IMG/VR virus record: IMGVR_UViG_3300029915_000091
Span: 1 to 34,446 of that record
DNA: 34,446 nt
Strand: one strand, 5' to 3'
From: a virus
The notes below the pieces were generated by a model that was given only the letters and a program-made list of their open reading frames with translations, was not told the origin of the DNA and did no database searches. This document shows, piece after piece, positions 11,477 to 19,322 of this stretch (position 1 is the stretch's first letter; each line of letters begins with the position of its first letter). The translations under genes were made by a program, and so were the position numbers.

Positions 11477-11616
11477 ATGATATCTTCGAATGGTTTTTTT
11501 GTCCAGTTCACGGGCTCTTCCGCCCAGATAACTGGGTGTTCATCCCCCTCGCAATCTCCGGTGGACTGTACGCCGTAAAAAGTTGTTGGTACAAAGTGGT
11601 GAACAAACTGAAATGA
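11473..11616 (+). CDS. small membrane-associated protein
   Basis: ATG 11473 overlaps the previous stop. The 47-residue product (MNDIFEWFFCPVHGLFRPDN, then WVFIPLAISGGLYAV and a basic end KVVNKLK) has one moderately hydrophobic span with positive residues after it. It ends in an ATGA overlap with the next gene, so three small genes are coupled here. Function unknown. Confidence 0.5.
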   Translation: MNDIFEWFFCPVHGLFRPDNWVFIPLAISGGLYAVKSCWYKVVNKLK

Positions 11617-11786
11617 AAAAGACATTGGACAAATCGACGCTGGTAAAGAATATGTCACGGGCGACGTTTGGCACTGTGGCGACGACCAGAGTTGTTCCCA
11701 ATGCCAAGGACAAGGCTGCACACAGGGGCTCGAAGCACCCCAAGCGTGACCTTGAACAGGAGGACACCTTTGAAAGAAAAAACTGA
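11613..11786 (+). CDS. small basic hypothetical protein
   Basis: ATG 11613 overlaps the previous stop (ATGA). The 57-residue product (MKKTLDKSTLVKNMSRATFG, then HRGSKHPKRDLEQEDTFER) is strongly charged and likely unstructured. Its end overlaps the TTG start of the DUF3850-like gene by 17 bases. No family recognised. Confidence 0.45.
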   Translation: MKKTLDKSTLVKNMSRATFGTVATTRVVPNAKDKAAHRGSKHPKRDLEQEDTFERKN

Positions 11787-12171
11787 AGGTAAGAATCGCG
11801 ACCTCGGGAACTATTCCGACCTCGCCAACTACATCCTCCACCCGGACGGGGCAAAAGGAACCTCCTGTGTTATCCCTCGTACGGGTGAAGTTATTCATGA
11901 GTTGAAAATCTGGCCGAAGCAGTTTGAGGCAGTGGTGAGCCTCCATAAGACCCATGAGGTTCGCAAGAATGACCGTTGCTTCATTTCGGGGGATCGTATC
12001 AACCTGAGAGAGTATGACCCGGATACCAAAACCTACACCGGGCAGACCTGTCTTGTACTTATCACCCACGTCACCCCGGCTGGTAGTTTTGGCCTACCCA
12101 ATGACCTCTGCGTCTTGAGTATAAAAGTGGAAGAGTGGGCTCTTCCCAATGCGGAGTTTACCTCAGAATAG
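11770..12171 (+). CDS. DUF3850 / ASCH-like protein
   Basis: The start chosen is TTG 11770, six bases after CAGGAGG. The 133-residue product contains the DUF3850 pattern in order: HELKIWPKQFEAVVSLHKTH, EVRKNDRCFISGDRINLREY, DPDTKTYTGQTCLVLITHVT and a closing GLPNDLCVLSI. DUF3850 proteins are PUA/ASCH-fold domains thought to bind RNA or modified nucleotides; they are frequent in phages. The core motifs (WPxxF, EVRxNDR, GDxxxLREYD, YTG) are all present, so it looks functional. It ends the coupled gene run from 11306. Confidence 0.75.
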   Translation: MKEKTEGKNRDLGNYSDLANYILHPDGAKGTSCVIPRTGEVIHELKIWPKQFEAVVSLHKTHEVRKNDRCFISGDRINLREYDPDTKTYTGQTCLVLITHVTPAGSFGLPNDLCVLSIKVEEWALPNAEFTSE

Positions 12172-12219
12172 TGTATTATCAGGGTATGGGATACTACCGC
12201 TGTATAATCAAATGGTTGG

Positions 12220-12951
12220 TTGGAATTGATTGGAGTTCCAATCTCTTTGTCGGCTGAAGAGAGGAAGGAATTTGTGATAACCGCTAAAGACCTGCAAAAA
12301 TTTGAACATCTTAGAGGGTTGATACGCGCTGGGGAGTATGTTCCTTACCGGGATGCAGTAGTACGTTATAGGGCGGAGCTTTCCGTTTTAAAGCGCACTA
12401 ATGAGTCTGACCTTTGGAAAGAGCTGGGTAAGCAGGTGTTTGAACCCGCCTATAACAAATTCATCCTCAAACCTCAAGGCATCAAAGCTGAGTTGAGGCG
12501 GGGGTTTTCAGAAGATTTCATTTACAATAATGAGAAACATGACGTAAAAGAAGAGAGTGCCCCCTTCTTTAAGTATAACTGGGTGTTTACCCGAAGTTTT
12601 GACCGAGACGACAACTATAAGTATCCCCCTGATGTTTGGTTTGATTTTTATCACATCCGCATGCCCGGTAGCCAACACTTGGTTGACGGTAAGCTTAAAA
12701 CTTATGGGGGGCAGGCAGTTGATGTGGTCTGCCGCTGCACCGCAGGGGAGTTAAAGAACATCATCAAAGCACGACAGCCCATCCTTGAACCATATAAAAG
12801 TCGAGAGAAGGAAGCCCCCCAAAGCGGCAATGAGTCCCAAAGGTATGTATTGGACATCCGCTGGATTCCGATGTGGTTGCGGTTTAACGGGGTTAAGTTT
12901 GTGCCAAGTGCATGGACAACGTCAGAAATGGGTTGCACGGAGTTAGATTGA
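12220..12951 (+). CDS. hypothetical protein upstream of the helicase
   Basis: No ATG fits, so a TTG at 12220 (or 12226) is proposed, just after a TATAAT hexamer at 12203-12208; initiation is uncertain. The 243-residue product begins (M)ELIGVPISLSAEERKEFVIT and includes SFDRDDNYKYPPDVWFDFYH and YVLDIRWIPMWLRFNGVKFV. It is soluble and aromatic with no motif I know. It ends six bases before the helicase start. Confidence 0.6.
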   Translation: MELIGVPISLSAEERKEFVITAKDLQKFEHLRGLIRAGEYVPYRDAVVRYRAELSVLKRTNESDLWKELGKQVFEPAYNKFILKPQGIKAELRRGFSEDFIYNNEKHDVKEESAPFFKYNWVFTRSFDRDDNYKYPPDVWFDFYHIRMPGSQHLVDGKLKTYGGQAVDVVCRCTAGELKNIIKARQPILEPYKSREKEAPQSGNESQRYVLDIRWIPMWLRFNGVKFVPSAWTTSEMGCTELD

Positions 12952-12956
12952 AGATT

Positions 12957-14915
12957 ATGTATATACCTGACCTTCCTTCATTCATGTCATCGCTTAACGA
13001 TGAACAGCGGCTTGCTGTAGAGCACCCCCTAGGTTCTCCCGCTGCTATTATTGCAGGTGCGGGTAGTGGTAAAACAAAATGTTTACAGTCGAGGGTAGTT
13101 TGGTTAATCGCCAATGGAGTACCTCCTAATAAGATTCTCGTGGTCACATTTACCAACAAAGCCGCTAATGAGATAGCGGAAAGAGTATTGAAAGCTATTC
13201 CCGGCATTGAGAGTGGACCGATGCCGAAGATGTCCACTATTCATTCACTGGCGTTGTCAGCTATTCGCAGAAATCCTCTAGGGTTCGGCCTCCAAGAGAA
13301 GGTCACTCCACTGGACGATTACGACCAATCAGTAATGATGAAAAAAATCATGGATAGAGAGGTTAAGCCAGAGATAGACGGGGATATCAATGTCTATCGT
13401 TTGCTGGAGAACATTGAGTATCACCGAGCCCGTGGGGTCGGATTTGCTGTTGATTACACCGATGAGGTACACGATGAAGCTTTAGTTAGTCATGCGGGTT
13501 ATCATGCTTTGGAGCCCATTGAAATCAAGCTGTGGACGCTATTCGAGATTGAGAAGACAAAAAACGGAGTGGTGGATTTTTCGGATATGCTTCACTTAGT
13601 AGTACGGAGAGGGAGAACTGACCCGGTATGGTTGGGAAAACTCCAACGCCAGTTTGATGTTGTATTGCAGGATGAAACGCAGGATACCTCGATTGTTCAG
13701 TGGGAGTTTATCAACATGCTGCTCCCTCCCGGCAACTACAACATGTTTTGCGTAGGGGATGTCAGCCAAAGTATCATGTCGTTCAACGGGAGTTGTCCCC
13801 AACTTCTGATTGACTATAGTCAAGGGTGGCGGGGGGTAGTGCCCAGCTTGTACCGTATCGCCCGGAACCACCGGAGCGTACCTGAGATTGTGCGCTTGGC
13901 TAATTCTATACAGGCAAAGATGACGGCAACCATTCCACTTAAGATGGAATCATGGCGTGGACTGAACAATGAGAAGGGTACAACGAAGCTTCTCAAAGCC
14001 AACCTACCCACCGATATCGCTGGGGCAATTGCCTCGGAGATTTATCGTGGAAGTCAGGATAGGAAGAACCCAATCCCGTTCCGCGATAATTGCATTTTGG
14101 TTCGCAGTGCGATTCAGATTCGCGACCTGGAAGGGGCGCTCGTTCGCTTCCGTATCCCCTATATCGTTCGGGGTGGTCGTGGGTTACTTCAGACGGAAGA
14201 GATTCGTGACCTGCTCTCCTACCTTCGGCTGGTCACCAACCCGAATGATTTCACGGCCATGGTTCGTGCCCTTGGCGTGCCCAAAAGAGGTGTCGGCGAG
14301 GTGGCTCTGGAGAAGATTCGCAAGGTCTCCAACGAGCAGTATGGAGGTAACCTCATTGATGGCTGTTCTGTAATCACTAAGCTGACTATGTTCCAGCAGG
14401 ACATGCGGGAAATCTCCCAGCTTCGTACGCAGCCGCTAGAGGCTCTGAACAAAATCATCCAGCTCACCGACTACCGCAACTACATCATTAAAAAGTATGC
14501 CAAGGATAAGGACAAGGTGAAGGCGAAGCAGGAGAACATTGACCGCTTCCTATTGCTCGTCACCGGGCTGCTGGCTGAATCTCAGATGACCACCGAAGAC
14601 CTCGTTTTCCAACTCACCCTAGACCGTGGCCGAGAAAACGACAAGGATGGCATGGTCACGATCTCCACCATTCACTCTGCCAAGGGGTTAGAATGGGGTA
14701 AATGTTTTGTATCAAATGTGGTGGAAGGAAGTTTGCCACATCGCTTCAGTATGGGAAGCGAGAGCGAAATTCAGGAAGAAATGCGTCTATTTTATGTAGC
14801 TGTCACCCGCGCTCGTGACTCTCTTACTCTTTGTGCTCATGCCATGGAACAACAAGGGTCTAACACCAGAGCCGTAGCTCCTTCGAGATTCCTGCATATG
14901 TTAGGTCTAGTTTGA
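12957..14915 (+). CDS. UvrD/PcrA-type superfamily 1 DNA helicase
   Basis: The 652-residue product has the full SF1A motif set: Q-motif region LNDEQRLAV (13-21), Walker A GAGSGKT (34-40), VVTFTNKAANEI, Walker B VLQDETQD, GDVSQSIMSFNG (motif III), NHRS (motif IV), ISTIHSAKGLEW (motif V) and EMRLFYVAVTRARD (motif VI). Such helicases unwind DNA 3' to 5' in replication and repair. Length is close to UvrD/PcrA (~700), with a shorter C-terminus. ATG 12957 is chosen because the homology begins right after; the ribosome site is weak. All catalytic residues are present. Confidence 0.93.
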   Translation: MYIPDLPSFMSSLNDEQRLAVEHPLGSPAAIIAGAGSGKTKCLQSRVVWLIANGVPPNKILVVTFTNKAANEIAERVLKAIPGIESGPMPKMSTIHSLALSAIRRNPLGFGLQEKVTPLDDYDQSVMMKKIMDREVKPEIDGDINVYRLLENIEYHRARGVGFAVDYTDEVHDEALVSHAGYHALEPIEIKLWTLFEIEKTKNGVVDFSDMLHLVVRRGRTDPVWLGKLQRQFDVVLQDETQDTSIVQWEFINMLLPPGNYNMFCVGDVSQSIMSFNGSCPQLLIDYSQGWRGVVPSLYRIARNHRSVPEIVRLANSIQAKMTATIPLKMESWRGLNNEKGTTKLLKANLPTDIAGAIASEIYRGSQDRKNPIPFRDNCILVRSAIQIRDLEGALVRFRIPYIVRGGRGLLQTEEIRDLLSYLRLVTNPNDFTAMVRALGVPKRGVGEVALEKIRKVSNEQYGGNLIDGCSVITKLTMFQQDMREISQLRTQPLEALNKIIQLTDYRNYIIKKYAKDKDKVKAKQENIDRFLLLVTGLLAESQMTTEDLVFQLTLDRGRENDKDGMVTISTIHSAKGLEWGKCFVSNVVEGSLPHRFSMGSESEIQEEMRLFYVAVTRARDSLTLCAHAMEQQGSNTRAVAPSRFLHMLGLV

Positions 14916-15036
14916 TTGTTAGTCATTAGTTGACTTTCTACCTACTGCCACCCGCATGAAGGAATAATTGAGTGTAAAAACGGGTCGTATGGTGGTACAG
15001 TAATACTACGGGAGCTACACCCGGAGAAGAGGAACC
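14916..15036 (+). promoter_or_regulatory. leader of the NAD+ salvage genes
   Basis: 121 bases without a gene. It contains CGTATGGTGGTA (14996-15007), the core of the 26-base repeat at 1803/1896, followed by CAGTAATACTAC (a weak -10-like TAATACT) and the AGAAGAGG ribosome site for 15037. No good -35 box is visible. Confidence 0.35.
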
Positions 15037-16089
15037 ATGATTAAGCCTGATATCGGTATCGTTGTCGGACGGTTCCAAGTCCACGAACTACACGAGGGAC
15101 ATCTGGAACTCTTCCGCATCGTCAAGAGCCGTCACAACCGGGTAGCTGTGTTCTTGGGCTGCACCAAGACGGGGCCGAATCGGAAGAATCCTTTGGACTA
15201 TGAAACCCGCGAGAAGATGATTCATGATGACTTCCCCGATTTCACTGTCCATGCCTTACAGGACAAGAAGACCGACGAGGAGTGGAGCCGGGAGCTGGAC
15301 GCCCGCATTGACGACATCATTGGCGGCGGACCCGCTTCGGTAACCTTGTACGGTTCACGGGACAGCTTCGCCCCACACTACCACGGCAAGCACAAAGTCA
15401 AGGAACTCGACATCGAGGTTCCCCCCTCCCTCAACGGTACTGACATCCGCGCCCGCTTGACCAGCCAGATTAAAAAGTCGGCTGACTTCCGGGCGGGAAA
15501 CATCTACAACGCTGGCCTTGGGTATCCTCACTGCATCCCCACCGTGGATGTGGCCATTCATCACGACAAGCACATTCTCGTTGGACGCAAACCGGGCGAA
15601 CCCGGCTGGCGGTTTATCGGCGGACACGCTGAGGTCACAACTGACTCCTACGAGGAGGACGCCAAGAAGGAGGCCATGGAAGAGAGTGGTCTGCCCATCT
15701 CAAACGTCACATACATCGGCTCCAAGCGGATTGATGACTGGCGTCATCGTGGTACCGAGAACGGCATCAAGACGGCTTTCTTCCTCGCTGAGTCGATGAC
15801 CTTCGGCGGTACTGGAGCGGATGACATTGAAGAGGTTCACTGGCTCCCACTCGATGAGATGAAGCCGGAAGATTTTGAACCGGAGCATCAGCCGCTGGTG
15901 GTGATGTTGACTACCTACCTCATCAACGCGACGAAGCGGGAGGAGGCATACACCGGAGTTGACAAGAAGCTTAGATTGATGTTCCGCAAGTTGGGTACAG
16001 AGGGCAATTTGACGGGCAAGGAGCTTGATGCATTCATTGAATCAGGCGTAAAGAAGTTTTGCCAAAGCGCATTCGAAAGGAGAGGATAA
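15037..16089 (+). CDS. nadM: bifunctional NMN adenylyltransferase / Nudix hydrolase (NadM-Nudix)
   Basis: The 350-residue product has two domains. Residues 1-~160: a nucleotidyltransferase with GRFQVHELHEGH (11-22; the GRFQxxHxGH signature with a short insert) and NGTDIRAR (133-140; equivalent to ISSTxxR), which joins NMN and ATP to NAD+. Residues ~165-300: a Nudix domain with box GGHAEV...DAKKEAMEESGL (195-219), one residue longer than the usual spacing, expected to hydrolyse ADP-ribose or a related nucleotide. Its gene is four bases before NAMPT, so the two form an NAD+ salvage operon. Confidence 0.9.
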   Translation: MIKPDIGIVVGRFQVHELHEGHLELFRIVKSRHNRVAVFLGCTKTGPNRKNPLDYETREKMIHDDFPDFTVHALQDKKTDEEWSRELDARIDDIIGGGPASVTLYGSRDSFAPHYHGKHKVKELDIEVPPSLNGTDIRARLTSQIKKSADFRAGNIYNAGLGYPHCIPTVDVAIHHDKHILVGRKPGEPGWRFIGGHAEVTTDSYEEDAKKEAMEESGLPISNVTYIGSKRIDDWRHRGTENGIKTAFFLAESMTFGGTGADDIEEVHWLPLDEMKPEDFEPEHQPLVVMLTTYLINATKREEAYTGVDKKLRLMFRKLGTEGNLTGKELDAFIESGVKKFCQSAFERRG

Positions 16090-16093
16090 CATC

Positions 16094-17509
16094 ATGGCAC
16101 TATCGAAAATGTCCACAACCATTGACGGCAAGAGTGACCTTTACAAATACTCCCACTGGAGAGGCTACCCAAAAGGTACTCGTTTCGTTGAATCCTACCT
16201 CGAATTCCGTGTTGGTGCCAAGTATCGGCAGGTTGTTCCCTACGGCCTCCAGTACATCATGGAGGAATACCTCGCTGGGGTTCGCATAACCAAAGACGAG
16301 GTTCTTCGCCGCAATAAGAAGGTCACAGAGATGATGGGCGAAGGCGTATTCAACTTGAAGGGTTGGTTGGAAATGCTTGAAGCCCATGACGGTCGTATCC
16401 CGATTCGCATCAAGGCGATTCCTGAGGGCACCGTGATGGACACTTCAAACGCCATGGTCGTGGTTGAGAACACAGACCCGCGTTTTCCTTGGATTACAAA
16501 TTTCTGTGAAACCTCCATCATGAAACTGTGGTACCCATCCACTGTTTCCAGTGGGCAGTTTGCAAGGCGGCAGATGTTCCTCGCTTTTCTGCACAAGACC
16601 GGCGACCCCAATCTCATCGACTACAAGTGGGTGGACTTTGGCTATCGCGGGGTTTCTTCAGAGGAGTCTGCGGCTCTGGGTGGCTCGGCTCACTTGCTTA
16701 GCTTCCGTTCGAGTGACACGATGATTTCTGATGATTTCGTGGAAGCTTATTACGGCTCTGACCACGTGCAGATGGGTAGCGTCCCAGCCTCGGAGCACTC
16801 CACTATGACCACGTGGGGTAAGGACAACGAAGCTGGTGCCGTTGGCAACATGCTAACCTCATTCCCCAAGGGCATTGTCTCCATCGTTGGTGACTCATAC
16901 GACTATGAAAACTTCGTCCGCAATATCATCGGTGGCAAGTACCGCGATGAAATCCTACGCCGCGAAGGTGTGGTCGTGGTTCGTCCCGACTCCGGCGACC
17001 CCGCCTCAATGGTTCTCCGCTCCTGCCAGTGGCTGGATGAGAACTTTGGCTCTGAGGCCAATGACAAGGGTTACAAGATTCTCAACAAGCACGTCCGCGT
17101 AATTCAGGGGGATGGCATCAATTATGACTCTGCATACGAGATTCTTGCTACGCTGGAACGTCAGGGATGGTCGGCTGACAACATCACATTGGGGGAAGGC
17201 GGCGGTGCTTTACAAGCCATAAACAGGGACACGGAGCGTGCGGCTCTCAAGGCTTGCGCGGTGGATATCGACGGTGTGTGGCATGATGTGTACAAAGACC
17301 CGAAGACAGACCCCGGCAAGGCGTCGAAGGCTGGTCACCTTGCGGTTGTCTGTGTCAATGGCGTCTACCGCACAATCCCCAAGCAGGATGGTATCATCTA
17401 CACGGAAGACCGCTTGGTTCCAGTGTTCGAGAATGGAAAGATTCTGAAGCGTTATAGCTTCGATGACATTCGCGCTCGTGTTGTGGCTAACGACATCACA
17501 GAGAGTTAA
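16094..17509 (+). CDS. nadV: nicotinamide phosphoribosyltransferase (NAMPT/NadV)
   Basis: The 471-residue product carries the NAMPT signatures: DLYKYSHWRGYP (15-26), WVDFGYRGVSSEESAALGGS, SSDT with Asp 208, SVPASEHSTMTTWG with catalytic His 235, GDSYD, VRPDSGDP with Arg 297 and Asp 299, and GEGGGALQAINRDT. The enzyme makes NMN from nicotinamide and PRPP; the neighbouring NadM then makes NAD+. Length matches the family (~470-490). Known phage pairs of this type rebuild NAD+ destroyed by defence systems. No truncation or missing residue seen. Confidence 0.95.
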   Translation: MALSKMSTTIDGKSDLYKYSHWRGYPKGTRFVESYLEFRVGAKYRQVVPYGLQYIMEEYLAGVRITKDEVLRRNKKVTEMMGEGVFNLKGWLEMLEAHDGRIPIRIKAIPEGTVMDTSNAMVVVENTDPRFPWITNFCETSIMKLWYPSTVSSGQFARRQMFLAFLHKTGDPNLIDYKWVDFGYRGVSSEESAALGGSAHLLSFRSSDTMISDDFVEAYYGSDHVQMGSVPASEHSTMTTWGKDNEAGAVGNMLTSFPKGIVSIVGDSYDYENFVRNIIGGKYRDEILRREGVVVVRPDSGDPASMVLRSCQWLDENFGSEANDKGYKILNKHVRVIQGDGINYDSAYEILATLERQGWSADNITLGEGGGALQAINRDTERAALKACAVDIDGVWHDVYKDPKTDPGKASKAGHLAVVCVNGVYRTIPKQDGIIYTEDRLVPVFENGKILKRYSFDDIRARVVANDITES

Positions 17510-17527
17510 ACACTGTTTCTAGTTGTT

Positions 17528-17556
17528 TTGGTACGATGCCCCCTTAACTGTACCAA
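17528..17556 (+). terminator. hairpin after the NAD+ operon
   Basis: TTGGTAC (17528-17534) pairs with GTACCAA (17550-17556) around a 15-base loop. There is no T tail, so it may be an RNA-stability hairpin rather than an intrinsic terminator. Confidence 0.35.
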
Positions 17557-17587
17557 CTGGCCGAAAGAAGTGTATGAGGGGGGTCAG

Positions 17588-17683
17588 ATGTACAGTTACA
17601 TGGGTGTGCGGCATTTCTTAGTCTTCGACCTGTTCTGGATAGTTACCCCGGATGGGCTGGAACCTTGCGCTAAAAAGGCATAA
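17588..17683 (+). CDS. 31-residue peptide
   Basis: ATG 17588 follows GAGGGGGGTCAG. The peptide begins MYSYMGVRHFLVFDLFWIVT and ends PDGLEPCAKKA; its middle is hydrophobic enough to touch a membrane. Supported only by the ribosome site and composition. Confidence 0.35.
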   Translation: MYSYMGVRHFLVFDLFWIVTPDGLEPCAKKA

Positions 17684-17737
17684 CCGGATACGAGCAGTTC
17701 CCGGTAGCGTTAAATTTGGACAAATTAGTGGGGCTCT

Positions 17738-17983
17738 ATGAGCGAAATGTTTAAGAGATGGTGGAGGCGATTAACCTACAAGCCCAAGCCCGGTGAAATT
17801 TGGTATTTCAAGACCGGAGACAGAGGCCCGTTCCCCCCTAAAAGGGGGACTAAGAATGTGACAGTCCTATCCTGTAAGGACGGCTATGTTAATTACAAAT
17901 TCAACGATTCCTTCTTATTTCAAGACGAGGTTCTGTCGTTGTCCTCGTTTAAGTTCACCTACTTTCTCCCTGAGTTACGCTAA
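17738..17983 (+). CDS. small SH3-like hypothetical protein
   Basis: ATG 17738 starts an 81-residue product: MSEMFKRWWRRLTYKPKPGE, IWYFKTGDRGPFPPKRGTKN, VTVLSCKDGYVNYKF, then a SLSSFKFTYFLPE end. The pattern GEIWYF...PFPP...VTVLxxxDGYVxY is that of small beta-barrel phage proteins; function unknown. The upstream ribosome site is poor. It is first of a run of small genes to 19101. Confidence 0.6.
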   Translation: MSEMFKRWWRRLTYKPKPGEIWYFKTGDRGPFPPKRGTKNVTVLSCKDGYVNYKFNDSFLFQDEVLSLSSFKFTYFLPELR

Positions 17984-18001
17984 CCTCCGTGAAAGGAAAA
18001 A

Positions 18002-18334
18002 ATGAAATTTCCAGTCAAAGAAATAAAAGACATTGACCTTGTGTTTGGTGGCGGTGCTATGAAAAAACTCATGCCCCCGTACTCTTCTATTCCCGAAGAA
18101 TTCCGTGATGGCAGCAACAAGTGGCTGACCTTTCAGCGGGATTGGTTTTTCTCAGGAATCAAAAACCTAAAACTATCTCCCAAAGAAGGCATAGATTCGG
18201 CAAAGGCTTTCCGGCATCTTCGCGCCATTCAATCATCCTTCGAGCCGAAGCATGAGCATAAGGAAGCCGCTGTGGCCTATTTAGCGTCGCTATGGTTCGA
18301 TGACGTTTCCTACGACAAAGGCGAACGTTCATAA
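18002..18334 (+). CDS. conserved small phage protein of unknown function
   Basis: ATG 18002 follows GTGAAAGGAAAAA. The 110-residue product has MPPYSSIPEEFRDGSNKWLT, FQRDWFFSGIKNLKLSPKEG and FEPKHEHKEAAVAYLASLWF. The blocks LxPxYxxIPxEF, WFxxGL/I and PKxGID...HEHKxAAVAYLxSxWF recur in many phage genomes; no role is known to me. Complete, no anomaly. Confidence 0.7.
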   Translation: MKFPVKEIKDIDLVFGGGAMKKLMPPYSSIPEEFRDGSNKWLTFQRDWFFSGIKNLKLSPKEGIDSAKAFRHLRAIQSSFEPKHEHKEAAVAYLASLWFDDVSYDKGERS

Positions 18335-18364
18335 GCGGGACGCTGCACCCTCCCAGAGAGGCGA

Positions 18365-18418
18365 ATGCGGGAAAAACTCAAGAGCATAATCCCCTTGTCG
18401 GCTGAAGATGAGTATTAA
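18365..18418 (+). CDS. 17-residue minigene
   Basis: ATG 18365 after AGAGGCGA encodes MREKLKSIIPLSAEDEY and stops six bases before the next ATG. It could be a leader peptide; support is weak. Confidence 0.25.
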   Translation: MREKLKSIIPLSAEDEY

Positions 18419-18423
18419 GAGGT

Positions 18424-18756
18424 ATGAAATTTGAACTTGACATCAGTGATAAAGCCCTTGAAGAGGAGCCTGAGTTAGAACAATTCGCTCAGGCGCTACA
18501 GTACATGATGAATCGAATGATTGTTAGCCACTTCAAGTATGACAACATGTCCGACAAATACCCCGACTCCACTTCTGGAATCGGACTCATTGAGCAACGG
18601 GTTAAGCTCTACAAAGAATCGGGCAACATAGAGTTTTGCCTTGACGCCGCCAACGGGGCAATCATCGAATTCCTCTACCCCGGCCATGAGAAAGCCCATC
18701 ACGAGTCCCGAGAGACTCGCACAGTGTCCCCCGGACTAGCTTGGAAGGAAGAGTAA
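18424..18756 (+). CDS. conserved small phage protein of unknown function
   Basis: ATG 18424 follows AAGAGGT. The 110-residue product contains SHFKYDNMSDKYPD, LIEQRVKLYKESGNIEFCLD, AANGAIIEFLYPGHEKAHHE and SPGL near the end. The block RxxxYxxTGNxExLxDxANxAxIEFxxPxHxxAHxxxTxxxxSPGL is typical of a family found in many tailed phages, of unknown function. Complete. Confidence 0.7.
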   Translation: MKFELDISDKALEEEPELEQFAQALQYMMNRMIVSHFKYDNMSDKYPDSTSGIGLIEQRVKLYKESGNIEFCLDAANGAIIEFLYPGHEKAHHESRETRTVSPGLAWKEE

Positions 18757-18765
18757 AGTCTCCCC

Positions 18766-19101
18766 ATGACCAAGAAAAAGAAACCCGAAACCGACAGAGC
18801 AGCTATCAACCGACTCAAGAAGAGTATGGTAGGGCTGCATAACAAAGAATTGCAAGCCATGGCTCCCCACCTACCCGGGGCAATGAGGATTATCACCTAT
18901 GGCTTCTCGGTACTGGATTCAGCGGCAAAGGTGAAGGCTCCTCGTGGTATCAAAATTAAAGAGTTGAAGTTGACGGCGGCGAATAAAGAGTTGAAGTTGA
19001 CGGCGGCGAATCCTAAGGCCATCGCTGATCTGGTCTGTGCCAACTGGATTCTGGGAATAGTAAAAAAGTTCATCAAAGCCGAGCAAGGTTCAAATTGTTG
19101 A
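18766..19101 (+). CDS. basic hypothetical protein with a 9-residue tandem repeat
   Basis: ATG 18766 starts a 111-residue product beginning MTKKKKPETDRAAINRLKKS. An exact 27-base duplication (about 18957-19010) encodes KELKLTAAN twice. The C-terminal part (ADLVCANWILGIVKKFIKAE) is helical. The gene ends inside the -35 box of the promoter at 19098. Function unknown; the duplication may be recent. Confidence 0.55.
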   Translation: MTKKKKPETDRAAINRLKKSMVGLHNKELQAMAPHLPGAMRIITYGFSVLDSAAKVKAPRGIKIKELKLTAANKELKLTAANPKAIADLVCANWILGIVKKFIKAEQGSNC

Positions 19102-19126
19102 CAGGGTCGCACTCGGAAGGTATATG
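19098..19126 (+). promoter_or_regulatory. sigma70-type promoter for the repeat array
   Basis: TTGACA (19098-19103), 17 bases, TATATG (19121-19126). The expected transcription start (~19133) lies three bases before the first hairpin repeat at 19136, so the RNA would begin with the array. Confidence 0.65.
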
Positions 19127-19135
19127 GTATATGGG

Positions 19136-19310
19136 GTTACATCCCCGGAAAGTCTCGGGGTTCGATTGAAATAGATTGAAACAGTGGGCTGGCGACAACG
19201 AGCGTCGAAAGTTAATCCCCGGAAAGTCTCGGGGTCTGATTGAAACAGTGGGCTGGCGACAACGAGCGTCGAAAGTTAATCCCCGGAAAGTCTCGGGGTC
19301 TGATTGAAAG
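19136..19310 (+). repeat. three-copy array of the CRISPR-repeat-like hairpin (copies C, D, E)
   Basis: Copy C 19136-19172, D 19211-19246, E 19275-19309. Each starts GTTA(C)ATCCCC, has the loop region GGAAAGTCT, then CGGGG, and ends GATTGAAA(T/C). D and E are exact and 64 bases apart; the 28-base intervening sequence (GTGGGCTGGCGACAACGAGC followed by GTCGAAA) is identical in both gaps, so it is not a set of distinct spacers. Single copies of the same element stand before the genes at 3814 and 5655. The array could be a leader element, a processed small RNA, or a mimic of host CRISPR repeats. Confidence 0.8.
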
Positions 19311-19322
19311 TGGGAGCATCAA
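19311..19322 (+). other. 12-base match to the TnpB element right end
   Basis: TGGGAGCATCAA occurs here directly after repeat E and at 33847-33858 at the right end of the TnpB element. It may be a relic of an IS200/IS605-type end. Confidence 0.4.

Noticed and set aside
12203-12208. TATAAT as a promoter for the gene at 12220
   Set aside because: The -10 is perfect but no -35 box lies at a usable distance (nearest TTATCA is 21 bases away), so it is mentioned only as context.
19136-19310. Functional CRISPR array
   Set aside because: The two full intervening sequences are identical and there are no cas genes in the window, so it is not an adaptive immune array; the resemblance is reported as a possible repeat mimic.
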